Shown: positions 43,169 to 54,636 of the stretch, piece after piece
Numbering within the stretch: position 1 is the stretch's first letter
Layout of the letters: every line of letters starts with the position of its first letter
Source: Diadophis punctatus similis
Taxonomy: Eukaryota > Chordata > Lepidosauria > Squamata > Dipsadidae
DNA length: 64,000 nt
Assembly: GCA_023053685.1 (NCBI GenBank)
Contig: JALIGW010000001.1
Span: 68,511,740 to 68,575,739 of the forward strand
Direction of reading: 5' to 3'
Notes under the pieces: generated by a model
The model's database searches: none
Told to the model about the DNA's origin: nothing
The model's input: only the letters and a program-made list of their open reading frames with translations
Position numbers and translations under genes: made by a program

Positions 43169-45944
43169 GGAAAGTTCCTTATCAGGAAGGGGTTAAAATG
43201 GCTAATAATCATAGTGGTTAAATTCTATTTCTAGGAAGGGCAATAACCAATCATAGAAGCAGAAGCAGAAAAAACTATGGTGAGTTTGCCCCACTGGCAT
43301 CTAGTGGGTCAATGTGAAAAACAGGATGTAGCTAGCAATGAACTTATGGTATTATATTATGTTGGTCTTGATTTCTAAATAAAAGGGAACAAAATTGTAA
43401 CCTGAATCATTTTTAAATTGTGTTGTACACACTATTTACATTGCATGGTTTATTATTTAGAATTTTTTTTCTCTTGAAGTGATGACAAAGCCTTTCTACA
43501 CCAAGAAAAAAAACTAATAATGTTTCAGCCAAAAACAGTCCAAACTTATTCCTGGATCAGGGATATGATCATCATAAGATATTGTGAAATTTGTATTATT
43601 TTTCTTTCAGGTTAAGAAATGCCTGGTTTCAGCATTATAATTTAAATGAAAAAAAAAGGTTCTCACTTCATTCATGCATGTTGGTTGGAGAAAGGAGAAT
43701 TTTATGGGCTGTGAGATTTATGGTCCATTTCAACATTTGACAAGGAATGGGGTGAATTCCTGACATATCACCAAGTTGCAAGAAAGACAAGGTCACTCTT
43801 AGCCTTTCAGGGGCAGTCTTCCCCCTGAGAATCATAAATAGGCCTATCTGTCAAATATTTACTTATTAATGACATATTTTCATTTCAGGACTGTCAGGTC
43901 CAGTGCTGTTGCTCAGGAATAAGAGAATCTAATGTAAATTGTCCCTCTGATGAGCAATATCTTGCTGACATGAAACACACACCTTCAAACTATTGCTGTC
44001 ATGGGGGAAGGAGAAGAAGGGAGACATATTTTTAAGAGGACGTTCCCCTCATTTAAAGGAGCTGGAATAATCTGACATGTCTACAGTGCTGCACTTATCA
44101 AGGACCCAACACTTAAATAAATGAAAGAAACCAATGCTGTCACTCATGTTTAGAATGAAAGCACTCTTTTATTTCCTACACTTTTGAGAGTCTTCATAAT
44201 GGAAATCCATTTTTTAATGATTTTGCTTTGTGGGTGATTTCAGATTGCTTTGCTGTTATTCGTTGTTATTCTGTTCAGTTTCAGTAATGTTCAGTAATGT
44301 TTCTGTCATCTTTGTAATGTTATTTCGTAAAGGTTTGCACTTACTGATTATCTGAACATTCTGATGTTCTAATGATTGTGAAATAGTTGTTTGATACAAA
44401 CCTTGTTCAAAGACTCCGTCTATATGTCCATCTATCTATCTCAGATCTATGGCTGACAGAAGAGCCAAAATAAAGCCAAAGATTTTGTGTTCCCTACAAC
44501 CTGGAGGCTCTATTCATCACAATATTCCTTTTCTGTCAGACTATTTATCCAACAGGCCTTTAAATGGGAACCAAAAAAAATCAATTATATGTTCATTACC
44601 ATGATTCCCCAAAAGACAAACCATTTATACCAAAACACTTCAAACATTGTTTGCTTGCTTCTTTTCTCCTTTACTAGATCCAATTATATGTTTTCTGTAA
44701 AGTGTGCAATTCAGAAAATAAAGTCTTTTCTATGCGTTGTTTGCCCAATCTTTTATCACTCTCTATTTTTTAAAACTACTATTATGCCCGAACATTTCAA
44801 TCGCCTGAAGAGGTTGTGATCCAGATGGCAAAGTGCACTTGAAATGAACTGATGGAACTTGCAAAGGGGACAGGAGGGGCAATTTTCCTGCTTTCTGTGT
44901 AGTTCGATTTCTAGCTTGTTACAAAAAAAAAGAATTTCAAAGCAACGGCACAAGAAATGGCAAGGTGATCTGCTGAGAATTGAAAGTGGATTTTTAAATT
45001 ATTTGCTTGAACTTCTTTTCTAGCATGGAGTTGAAGCTATTGAGAAAAGGGAAGTGTCAGAATTTGCATTAGGAAAAGATTCTCTTGAGCTGACTGATGG
45101 AAATAGTCATTTAATTTTCTTGACAGCTGTCATCAGTCAGTAATGATTACACCAGCATTTAAGAGAAGGACATGGAAGTGGTCTGCCATCACTTGTTTTT
45201 ATAATGTGTTTTCAACTTCCCAATCTTGCCTATACTGTTTTTTTTTCCCTAGTGATCTCCCAATCAACTACAACCATCTACAACCAGATCCAAAGCCACA
45301 TACACTGCTTTGTTTTGAAGTGGGGGAGGGATGGAGGGGAAGTTTTAATGCTCATGAAAGTACTGGTACCTCTGATTATTTCTCTCAGCTAAGTAACTTG
45401 AGGACTTTTTTTTTTTGATCAACTGGGTTTTTAGACAGTAGAGGATTGTTTTCTCCTTACAGGATGAGGTGTACACTAACTGGCTGTTGTTGTATTTCCT
45501 CAGTAGTGATAATAATTATAAAAGATTCAGTTCAAGGTATCCCTCAAACGTTTAAAGTGGAGAAGCTATTCAAAATTTCAAAGAGGAGAGCCAGTAAATG
45601 CAAGTAAAGTAATATACAACATGGATGGATGAAGAAAACAAAATGAAGATTTGACAACCGCCATCAAGAAAAGGATAAAAGTGTCTTTGAGTACAATGCC
45701 TCTGAGGAGATTGGAACTAGAAGAGCTGATATTCTTGTCCGTATCTCTTTCTCATAATAATTTATCTTTCTCTTGTCGTCATTCAGTGAAGCAGAATGTG
45801 GGAAATTCAATAGAGATGAAAGCACTTATTTTCAGTGGCTCGTTGTAAAATTTACTCCCAGTTGAATTATGGTGACCTACTTGATGGCTTTAATAGGAGA
45901 TTTGATAAATTTGTGGAAAATACAGTTATCAGTGGCTACTAATC
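43169..45944. other. Long unique AT-rich stretch without recognised repeats
   Basis: Almost 2.8 kb in which I recognise no transposon, apart from A/T homopolymers (45239-45246, 45408-45416). ORFs (for example 44487-44819) lack motifs. A low repeat load makes it a candidate place for conserved non-coding sequence. Confidence 0.4.
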
Positions 45945-46689
45945 TTGATAGTTGTTCTTCTTGTGCCATGTCCGTCATCGGACATTGGCGATCATGTTGG
46001 CAATCCTATTTTTGTCAACAGTCGTATGAAAAAGTGCTGCTGAGTTTTGTCCAAACCAGTCCCTTAGGTTTTTAAGCCATGATGTTGTTCTTCTGACTGG
46101 ACCTCATTTGCCTTCAATCTTTCCCTGGAGGATTAAGTGAAGTACTGTATGCCGTATTTTTCTGGGTGTGGCATCACATGTCCAAAATATTCTAACTTTC
46201 GCTTTTTAATAGCTTTGATTATTTCCTTTTGCTTTCCCAGGTGGCTTATCACCTCCTCATTTGTGATTTTGTTAACGCAGCTTATACGTAACAGCTGCCT
46301 GTAAATCCACATTTCAAATGCTTCTAGATTCTTCAAGTGATTTTCTGTCAGAGACCAACTCTCTACTCCGTAGAGCAGGATAGAAAAGATGTAACATCTG
46401 GCAAGCCTGATTTTCAGTCTTAGGCTTATGTCACGACTTTCATTTTGAAGAATGCTGTTCGAGCTTTCTCTATCCTTGTCTTTACTTCACTGATCATGTC
46501 CCAGCTTTCATGTAAATTAAAACCGAGGTGCGTGATCCTTTCAACTTTTTCTAGTGGTATTCCTTCCAAATTTATCGGTGGTAAATTAATGGGTTATTTG
46601 CTGATGACCATGATTTTGGTTTTTGAAGTGTTAAGCTTCAAGCCATATTTTTCAGATATTTCTGAGACTCTGTTGATGAGGAGCTGAAG
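45945..46689 (-). mobile_element. RTE-clade LINE, RT C-terminus to 3' end
   Basis: Minus-strand frames in order: INRVSEISEKYGLKLNTSKT, KIMVISK, LEKVERITHLGFNLHESWD (the 'v..f.YLG' block), EVKTRIEKARTAFFKM, then FEMWIYRQLLRIS, ISHLGKQKEIIKAIKKRKLEYFGHVM, then WLKN...G and 'K.G...SPMSDDGH'. This is the RTE order: KTK.M, YLGs.i, R..kA...f, aFE.W..RrlLri.w, l...ik.RkL.Y.GH..R. It ends with 'catgtccgtcatcggac' inverted. Several stops. It could be the same family as the endonuclease remnant at 9780-10770. Confidence 0.82.
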
Positions 46690-46697
46690 GTCTTCAT

Positions 46698-46815
46698 CAG
46701 AGGTGGGTTCCTCCCAGTTTGGACTGGTTCGCCCAAACCGGTAGCAACCCACTGGTGATGTCATGATGACATCACAGAACCGGTTCGGTCGGTGCCGGTG
46801 CCGGTTCCGATTTGT
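46698..46815. mobile_element. Foldback hAT MITE, family A, left-end fragment
   Basis: The start cagaggtgggttcctccc matches the family A terminus. 'gatgtcatgatgacatc' is a 17-bp perfect palindrome inside it. No right terminus follows, so it is truncated. It abuts the RTE fragment. Confidence 0.65.
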
Positions 46816-47221
46816 AGTTTTGGGTTTATCATGGTTCTAGCTGACCAGGAGATTCTTAGCACCCCTGCCCCATTTAAGGGGTGCCTGTACTCGGGGCCAT
46901 TGTTAGGTTTTGCTGCTATTAACATGATTTTCCTGGGAAATATATAGTGTAGCAGTCTTCCCTTTGCTTTCTACACCGCTGTGCACATGCTGTTCAAGTG
47001 GCTGCCACCACACCGTGTGCTGTTCTTCTGAAGCCCTTCTGACCAATCAAGTCTCCGCCTTCAGTCGATACTGATGACCCAGCTGCCACTCACCAGGCCT
47101 GTTGGTCCACATGAGGTATTTGATTCCCTCCAACCCACCATTATAGTATAAAACCTACACTGGGTAGGAGCCCCCAATCCACCACCTGGGGACATGCTCT
47201 GTGGGGGTTCCAGGCTCCCCC
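46816..47221. other. Unclassified moderate-GC sequence
   Basis: Not recognised. It could belong with the minisatellite that follows to some unlisted repeat. Confidence 0.3.
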
Positions 47222-47386
47222 TAAGAAAGCCTAACTGCCTGTTTGTTGGAAGAAAGGCAGAATTAGAAAGGGGGGGGGGAGGAAAGAAGCCTAACTGCCT
47301 GTTTGGTGGCATAAAGTCAGGATTAGGACTGGGGGGGGGGAAGAAGCCTAACTTCCTGTTTGGTGGAAGAAAGGCAGGATTAAGAA
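47222..47386 (+). repeat. Three-copy minisatellite, ~58-62 bp unit
   Basis: Units begin 'agcctaactgcctgtttg' near 47226, 47288 and 47346 (third copy with cttcctg), and the first two end in a run of G (8-9 bases). Confidence 0.85.
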
Positions 47387-47390
47387 TATA

Positions 47391-48108
47391 CCATATTTTT
47401 CGGACTATAAGACGCACTGGTGTATAAGATGTTAGAATATTCATGACTGGGAAAGCCAACAGTAACAAGGTCAGCCAATGAATAGGCATAGCAACTAAGT
47501 CAGCCAATGGGAGCTAAACACTTCTGAGTCTGTGCAGAGAATCAAAACTGAAAACTTAGCTTAAGGCTGGGCGTGGCTCTGCCCACTCTGCTCTCAGGTC
47601 CACTCTGTTCTCTTCCCCACTCTGTACTCTCTCTCTCTCTCTCTCTCTGAACTCTGAACTAGAAGCTGCTTGTGTTTTACTTGTAACTGTTGCTACATTG
47701 AAGAAGAACTCTGCTAATGGTATTGTAAATTCATCTGTTATTATGTTTATAAAGAAGTTAATGAATCCAGCTGAATCAGTCATCTGTGTGTGCTTCTGGA
47801 AATTGTTTTTTCTGCAACAAACTCTGATATGAGACATATCAAGATTTCGAAGAGGTAAGTAAGAAAATAAGTTTTTGTCCTCCCCGGCCCCCAGGACCAC
47901 TCTGCAGTCCTCCCAAACCCTCTATGTGCCCCATTTTTTGCTAAAAATGGGCTCGTTTTTACCTGTTTTTGCTAAAAACAGGGCATGCAGAGGGTTTGGG
48001 AGCCCTGCAGAGTGCTCCTGAGGCCTGGGGGAAGGCAAAAATGCCCCCATTTTTGCAAAATAAGATGACTCATTTTTTTCCTAAAAGTGCTATAAATACA
48101 CAGTAATA
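47391..48108. mobile_element. MITE, family F (tttttcgga.tataagacgc ends), interrupted
   Basis: The left end is ccatatttttcggactata, continuing 'agacgcactggtgtataaga'. The interior at 47845-48050 contains an inverted pair built on 'ccctctatgtgccccatttt' and 'gcatgcagagggtttggg'. The right end near 48085-48108 (gtgctataaatacacagta) is degenerate. A solo-LTR-like sequence occupies 47431-47840. Confidence 0.55.
47431..47840 (+). mobile_element. Possible solo LTR (endogenous retrovirus or LTR retrotransposon)
   Basis: It begins 'tgttagaatattcatgac' and contains two CCAAT-like boxes (agccaatgaa, agccaatggg), a CT-repeat leader and 'tttataaagaag'. It ends near either 'ttctgcaaca' (47818) or 'gacatatca' (47841). 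The TG start, promoter-like boxes and length of about 0.4 kb suggest an LTR. A clean TSD is not visible (only a possible aaga), no internal coding region is present, and no partner LTR is in the window. Confidence 0.45.
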
Positions 48109-49093
48109 TGCACCTATTCAAATCTCCAACCAATATACCTCTGACATCACCACAAGCATACTTTATACTTTGTCTGAACAGGCAGTGGGAGAGGAAGAAT
48201 ATAGAATGTAGATGTTCAAATGATGCCTGAAAAACTGGGACCAGGCCTATCAGTGCAAGAAAAAACAATTGTATGAACACATAACTTTCCTCTTGTATTT
48301 CCCTTCATACTTGATGGGCCTTTGATTTATCCTCCAATTATTTATCCTTTTATTTTAAAAAAGGATTAAAATTGTAGCCTTTGAACTAGGCCCCAAAAAC
48401 ATTTGTCTCACTACATAAGTGAGGATAATCACTTGTTTACTGGTTCCAAGTGCCTCTTTTTGAGGCATAATAAATATACATAATGTATTATCATAGCATT
48501 GAAGAGACATACACTCAGTAAAGGAAGAGTATTTATCTGATTATTTCAATACAGAAGTTCATTGAATGCTTCATGTAAATGAACTCCAACAACTTCATTA
48601 TTACCATTTTCCAAGATGTTCAAATGCAGTCAATGGAAGTTACCCATTTCTTGATTTTAATTGTCTAGAATAGATTTTTTTCCCCCTGGTTTTCTCTTTT
48701 CCTTTAACAATACCCTTTAGCCCTTACTCTGGCCTCGATAATAATATTGCAATTCTCTGCTTCCCCTAACTTTTAGATGCTACTAGTGAAGACTTCAAAG
48801 TGATCAAATAATTTATTTCTTGTTGTGTGGAGATTTCATACAGGGATAAATAGAATCCTCTCCTTTTTCACACATCAATAAAGATACGAAACTGGACATT
48901 GCACACTTTACTGTTACAGAATTGGAAGGATATACATTTTTGTCAGCATTCCCCAACTTCTTACTGTTCTGATATTTGGATTGCAATTACCATAATGAGA
49001 CAACCATCTGAATAACTCATCACCTTCCATAGTTGAATAAGTATTTTACTTCTGGGAGTTTCTTTAGAGAACAATTAAAAATGTGGTTAACTT
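48109..49093. other. Unique sequence
   Basis: No clear feature. 'cagcattccccaacttctt' at 48948 may be an eroded hAT end. Confidence 0.4.
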
Positions 49094-49341
49094 TTAGCTT
49101 ATATCAGGATTGTGTAGCTCCCCAGACTTGATTCCCAAAACTGTGTTTTGGAGCTTATCAATTATCTTCAAAGCAACCATGTCTTTTCTCAGGTCTGTGG
49201 GGACGCTGCTCCCAGTTGATCCAGGAAAAGCCAGAACTTCTTGGCAAACAAAGATTGCATTTTTACTCATATACTTTCTGAGCATCTTTTTGGAACTGCA
49301 CACAAGTTTACATGCTTCGTTTTCTATGTTTATCAACTGTT
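49094..49341 (-). CDS. Exon-like open frame, 81 codons, function unknown
   Basis: The minus-strand frame opens right after a possible splice acceptor ('agtttatttaacag', 49342-49355 on plus) and runs without interruption to TAA at 49094. The peptide (ACKLVCSSKKMLRKYMSKNA, then FVCQEVLAFPGSTGSSV, then LRKDMVALKIIDKLQNTVL) has a balanced composition unlike the Leu/Ser/Phe-rich chance ORFs nearby. I do not recognise a family. The plus strand is also open over the same span, which weakens the case. It could be a last coding exon, a piece of a processed pseudogene, or chance. Confidence 0.2.
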
Positions 49342-49792
49342 AAATAAACTGCTAAATGTTAATTTAACTGCATATTATCACATATGCATATATGCAAACT
49401 AATTCTTCTTTGTACATAAAAGAGATACAGTTTTCCTGAATCTTTCTTTCCACATATTAAGTAAAAAGATAAAGACAGACTTCACACTTGTCTATAGAAT
49501 TTAGATTGGTGTAGTTATTGGATCTTCCAGATATAGAAAAAAGTTTGATCAATTAATTATTATGTTCATGAAGGCGATATGCTTGAAAGGCTGTATTACT
49601 TCTTCTAAAAATATATTATTGTTCAGTCAGCTGATGACAGAGAATTATTAATATAAATGTACAAGGCATCCAATATAAATCTGGGGAGTTTTTGCATTTT
49701 GCAATTCTTTGGTCAAGAAAGGGAATGAATTGTTCTGCTTGATGACAATCAACATAAAATTTGCCTATGTGTTAATCTGACCCAAATAAAAG
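49342..49792. other. Unique AT-rich sequence
   Basis: No recognised feature. Confidence 0.4.
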
Positions 49793-49794
49793 TA

Positions 49795-50194
49795 CCATAT
49801 TTTTCAGAGTATTAGACGCATAGGAGTATAAGATGCACCTTAGTTTTTGGGGAGCAAAATAGGGGGGGAAATCTACCTACCAGGTATTCATCTGGCTAGC
49901 GTCCTTAGTCTGGTCAGCTTCAGGACATTATTTTATCCCCTGGTTAGAGCTGAAAAAAATCTTCTTCGGAGGGAGTAGCAATGAAAACATGCCTGCGAAG
50001 ACTTAGGGCTGGAAAAAAACTTCTTCGGAGAGAGTAGCAATGAAAAAGCCTGCAAGCTGGGAAGATCGTTGGCACCTTGTTAGGGCTGGGGGAAAAAAAG
50101 CTTCAAAAAAAAGCTACATTCTGAGTATAAGATGCACCCAAATTTTCAGCCTCTTTTGGGGGGGGAGGTGTGTCTTATACTCCGAAAAATACAG
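49795..50194. mobile_element. MITE, family F, 400 bp, TA-flanked
   Basis: The ends are ccatatttttcagagtatt and tcttatactccgaaaaatac; TA lies at 49793-49794 and 50195-50196. Inside, 'cttcttcgga.ggagtagcaatgaaaa' is tandemly repeated (49961-49990, 50020-50047), each copy followed by 'gcctgc.a'. No transposase. Confidence 0.85.
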
Positions 50195-50196
50195 TA

Positions 50197-50990
50197 ACTC
50201 CCCTCACTCATTACCTTATGTACACTATTCTTAGTGGCTTATCTGATACTGGCTAGAAGAATATTACCATATTGTCTTTCTCATATTCTTTGTTTCTATC
50301 ACATTATTTGGTGAGTCTCTCATCAGGAACCCTAGGCTATTGTGTTTGCTCTGGCACCTGATGTCAGTGGTCCACACCTGTAAAGGTGTTGCAAGTACAA
50401 AAGACACAAAGAGAAATAATTCTCTTTTGTCTTCTTTTTATACCAGTTCTGGAGCAACAACTCAGAAAGTAACAGAATTTGAAGGAAAGAGTTGGGGAAT
50501 AGAACTCATTGTCCTCATGAGCCCAAGGGAGTTCAAGCTGATATGTAATTAGGCTTGAAAATATATTTTCCAGAGTTGAAGAAAATTGCTCAATTAGCTA
50601 CACCTAATTATGAACTGAGCCCAGGGGGTTCTCTCATAACTAATTAATGTTTAAAATAGAAGAGTGTATTCAAGGTAATGATGGACCAACTCTGGCTTGA
50701 TTCAGAATTGAATGTGTACTTCTGTCTTTAAAAAGTTTTGAGGGAAAAGTGTCCATTATCTGAAAGTTATCTTCAGGCAGTTAATAATAATGTTTCTACT
50801 CTGGTACATAGACATTACTTTTGTTAATGAATACTGGCAATTGTAGTTCTCAGCGTCAACTATGGTAGCCTTCTCCAATCTCATACCTTCCCAATATGTT
50901 GAAATACAACTGTCAAAATTCCCAGATGGCATAAGACTAAGAATTTTAGTGTAACACTTCTAAGCTCTGGTAGTTGCTATTCCAAAGTAT
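50197..50990. other. Unique sequence, possible eroded hAT at 50840-50960
   Basis: 'attgtagttctcagcgtcaa', 'agccttctccaatctcatac' and 'caactgtcaaaattcccaga' look like decayed pieces of 'actacaactcccagaattcc' hAT MITEs. Otherwise nothing. Confidence 0.35.
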
Positions 50991-50993
50991 GTA

Positions 50994-51376
50994 CAGATAA
51001 TCCTTGACTTACGGCCCCAATTGAGTCCAAGATCTTAATGAGACAGTTCTTAAATGAGTTTTGCCCCATTTTACGACCATGCTTGCCACAGTTGTTAAGT
51101 GAATCACTGCAGTTGTTGAGTTAGTGACATGGTTGTTAAGTGAATCTGACTTCTCCATTGACTTTGCTTATCAGAAGATCATAAAAGGGGATCACATGAC
51201 ACCGGGACACTGCAACCGTCATAAATATGAGTCAGTTGCCAACATTTGGATTTTGATCATGTGACCATGGGGATGCTGCAATGGTCGTAAGTGTGAAAAA
51301 CAGTAATGAGTCACTTTTTTCAGTGCTGTTGTAACTTGGAACGATCACTAAATAAACTGTGGTAAGTCGATTATAG
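50994..51376. mobile_element. MITE, family E
   Basis: Same body as 40105: 'acttacggccccaattgag', 'gccacagttgttaagtgaat', 'gaccatggggatgctgcaa', 'taaactgtggtaagtcga'. The left end (cagataatccttgac) and right end (gattatagac) are both mutated from the caggtagtcc consensus. Confidence 0.8.
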
Positions 51377-52092
51377 ACTTCATATCTATAGACTTCATAT
51401 GTATATGAAATATGTCATTTTTATATATTGTTGCAATCTACGAAAAGGGAAGTATTTGAATGTTTAGAGAAATAATATTTGAATGTACCAAATGTCTTGT
51501 GTATCACCTGGCATGAGCTAGATAAGATAGCATTACATGGTAGGATGAAGCTAGGAAAAATATTTATATATTATTAGATTTATATCCTGCCTTTTGCTCC
51601 AAAATGACTGCTAATGTGATTAATAATAACTTGATCTAATTGGCTAAAAGCATCTCTGTCTCGTCTTCATTACCCATCAGTTTCATAATAATCATGACTA
51701 TTATTGAACAAGGATTTGATCAGCTTCCATAGATTTCAGCCTTTAAGAAACAAGTGAAAAGATATTGTCTGAATCAGTGTAATTGTTCAAAGCCAGCCCA
51801 TTTTCTTCATAGATCTGCTACACAGGCTGCTCAGTTATGGGAAGTGTCAGAAATGCTAAGCCTTTTCTCTATTATTATTTAGCCTTTGTGTTTTCCCAGT
51901 AAATATGATAGTAGACAGAAATCTGATATTCCAATAGCAAATATGGAATGCCAAGCACATTTTTATACTATATAATTCAAATAACAATTGTGTTGTTAGT
52001 TGATGAAAAGGAGAGTAGACTGCAATATGAAAGTACCAAAAATGTATGTATTTTTTCTAATTTCTCCTACTACCAAAGGCATCCTTCCCATC
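51377..52092. other. Unique AT-rich sequence
   Basis: 'gatttatatcctgccttttg' (51579) is a possible trace of an old LINE/SINE 3' end. No gene. Confidence 0.4.
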
Positions 52093-52093
52093 T

Positions 52094-52535
52094 CATAGAA
52101 TCACAGGGCTAGAAGGGAGTTTGGAGGTCTTATAATCTAATCCTCTGCCCAAGGCAGGAGTCCTTATGCCATCCTGAACAAATGACTGTCCAATCCTTTT
52201 TTGAAATGGAGCACCCACACCTCCATGAGGCAAGCTCTTCCACTGATTCATCATTGTCAGGAATTCCTCCTTATTTCTAGGTCCCTCTCTCTTCTTCTGT
52301 CAAGCTTCCACTCATTGCGTTTTATCCAGCCCTCGAGTACTTTGAAGAATAAAATGACCACTTCTTCTTGTGACAGCCCTTTAAGTATTGGAAGACTTCA
52401 GGTCTTCCCTAAGCCTAAGTATACTTAGTTCTCTTAGCAATTCATCATACAGCTTAGCTTCCAGACCCTGTATCATCTTTATTGCTCTTCTCTGCACTGT
52501 TGCTAGGGCCTCAGCAAATGTGGCCTCACTGGTAC
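52094..52535 (-). mobile_element. CR1 LINE 3' end (second copy)
   Basis: The minus strand encodes LATVQRRAIKMIQGLEAKLY and DELLRELSILRLRE (52520-52400), the CR1 'l..VQrRAtkmi.gl...yeeRL.eLgl..L..RR' block. Eroded blocks down to a CR1 3' UTR (ggaggtcttataatctaatc on plus) and 'catagaatcacagggctag' at 52094 follow. More diverged than the copy at 34232. Confidence 0.82.
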
Positions 52536-52744
52536 AGCATAGAGCAGTACTTCCTCTTCCTGTGATCTTGATGCTCTCTCTCTCTGTTGATGCAGCCTGA
52601 AAGTTTGAGTAGACTTCTGATGCACTGCACAAAACGTATGTGGCTGCATTCAGGGATAGTTGCATATGCATTCATTATGTGAATCCAGCATATCTAATGG
52701 GCATTTCTTGCCGTTTTCTCTCAGAAAACAGCAAAAACGTTGTA
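52536..52744. other. Unique sequence
   Basis: Nothing recognised; short. Confidence 0.35.
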
Positions 52745-52934
52745 CATTTGTGATTACAGGACACTGCAACTGGTCATAAGCATGACCAAGTTTCCAAGGA
52801 CCCTAAATGAGATCACATGACCCAGAGAGGGGTTGCAGCAGTTGTACCTTCCAGGACAGGTTGCTTATTTGAAGTCCATTGTAACTTTGAACTATCATGA
52901 AGCGACTGGTCGTAAGTTAAGGTCTACCTGCACT
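52745..52934. mobile_element. MITE, family E, partial
   Basis: 'ggacactgcaactggtcata', 'gatcacatgaccc', 'ttgtaactttgaac' and the right end 'cgtaagttaaggtctacctg' match the right half of 40105, with rearrangement in the middle. Confidence 0.6.
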
Positions 52935-54290
52935 TTAAAGTGAAACTTGTAGTGAATATATAGCAAAATTAATTTCTGATGGGGTTTTACTGAAGTTCCC
53001 TGAAGCTATCTAGTTCAAGTCCATGATGCAAATGATGTTGATCTACTCATATGGACTATTACAGCTGGTTCTTTTTTTCTCCTCTGCTTTCTTTCTTTTT
53101 GTTATGTGAGAGAATGAATAGATGCAAATTGAACATATGTCAGTTCCTGCCCCTTTACTAGACAGAATACAGAATCAGAACCACGTGAATCCAGGTCACA
53201 ACAAAAGAAAGAAACACAAGCTCTTGGCTCCTTCCTTATTAATTCAAGCAACTGCTTATTTTTTGAAGAATCTTGCCCAATGGTAAACTCCAATGCAGAT
53301 ATACTAGAGTGGAATAGATAGGCTGAGCTTAATGCTTTGGTTGTCAGGTTTACTACAAAGAAGTAAAATCTACTGACAATGAGTAATTCTTTCACCCTGA
53401 ATGCAGTGCAGCAAATCCTGATCTTAAACTATCATCTGAGAATTACCCAGGCAAATGCAAATCATATCCAATATCCAGAATAACAGGTTTCCCAGTAGAA
53501 CTCCAATGTGACTCAGTTTACTTTTCCCCCTATCCTTCAATGAGAAATAAATATATATATCAGCTAAGAAGCTGGAGCAAACAAAATAATTTGTGTGAAT
53601 TTAGTAGATGAATAAGATAATTATATCTCATTCTAGGTATAGAAGTTAAGACACTCTCCCATTTGCCTAGGCAATGTATTTAATTTATTTTATAAATTAA
53701 TCATTTATAAAACAGATAAGATATTGCTTTCTTTGTCACATATTATCCAATAATAGGCCGCAACTGTTTTCTGTTATTCACATACATGAAAACTCCATTT
53801 GCAGTGGAGTATGTTGCCATGGTTTTGTTTTAACACCTGTCTAGGATTTACAAATCTTTTGTATTCTAAATAAAAAATAAAAATGGGGTGGAGAGGCTGG
53901 CAAGTCTCATTTTATAATGGCATGTTTTCTTGAAGAGGCATACACTGGAGATTTTCAGTTTTATCTGTACAATATTGTGCATCTGCTGACAGTGCAGCTG
54001 TGATTTACCATAAAATGTAATAGTGATAACAAAAATACTTTGGGCCAACTAGTTGCTATAAATCATGCAGAGCTTCATAGCTTTAAAGCTGATGCAGTAC
54101 GGTGGCAAACTGCTGTATGACTGGATGTTTCAAAAATAGGGGATGTGGAAAAATAGATGCACTTTTATGCAGTATGAATTTTTAGGTCTTTATCTCTGTC
54201 TTTTTATTCATAACACAAGAGAAGATTGCCCTCTGGTGTTTTAAGTCTGTGGCTTTGGTGTATGCATATGTATGCATGTAGGTATGCATG
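52935..54290. other. Unique AT-rich sequence
   Basis: No repeat recognised. The 97-codon minus ORF at 53102-53395 has no motif. Confidence 0.4.
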
Positions 54291-54291
54291 G

Positions 54292-54552
54292 TCTATCGTC
54301 TGTCTGTCTGTCTGTCTGCCTGTCTGACTATATTATCTATCTATCATCTAGCTAGCTATATTACCTATCTATCATCTAGCTAGCTAGCTAGCTAGCTAGC
54401 TATAATCTATTATCTATCTATTATCTATCTATCTCTCATCTATCTATCTCTCATCTATCTCTCATCTTTCCTATGTCTTTCTTTCTTTCTGTCTGTCTGT
54501 CTATATTATCTATCTAGCTATAATCTATCTATCTATCTATCATCTATCTATC

Positions 54553-54627
<75 letters not shown>

Positions 54628-54636
54628 CTTTGTCTA
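54292..54636 (+). repeat. Compound (GTCT)/(GCTA)/(ATCT) microsatellite, ~345 bp
   Basis: Blocks run in the order tctg, atct, gcta (eight overlapping copies around 54377-54401), atct with tctc interruptions, tttc, tgtc, then a final pure atct run of about 18 units (54552-54622). It is the longest simple-sequence tract in the window. Confidence 0.95.

Noticed and set aside
44487..44819. 110-codon ORF as a possible gene
   Set aside because: No motif, low-complexity F/S/L-rich composition, no splice or start context.
47842..47860. gaagaggtaagtaag as a recursive splice site
   Set aside because: No pyrimidine tract or AG acceptor context upstream, and it lies in a MITE interior.
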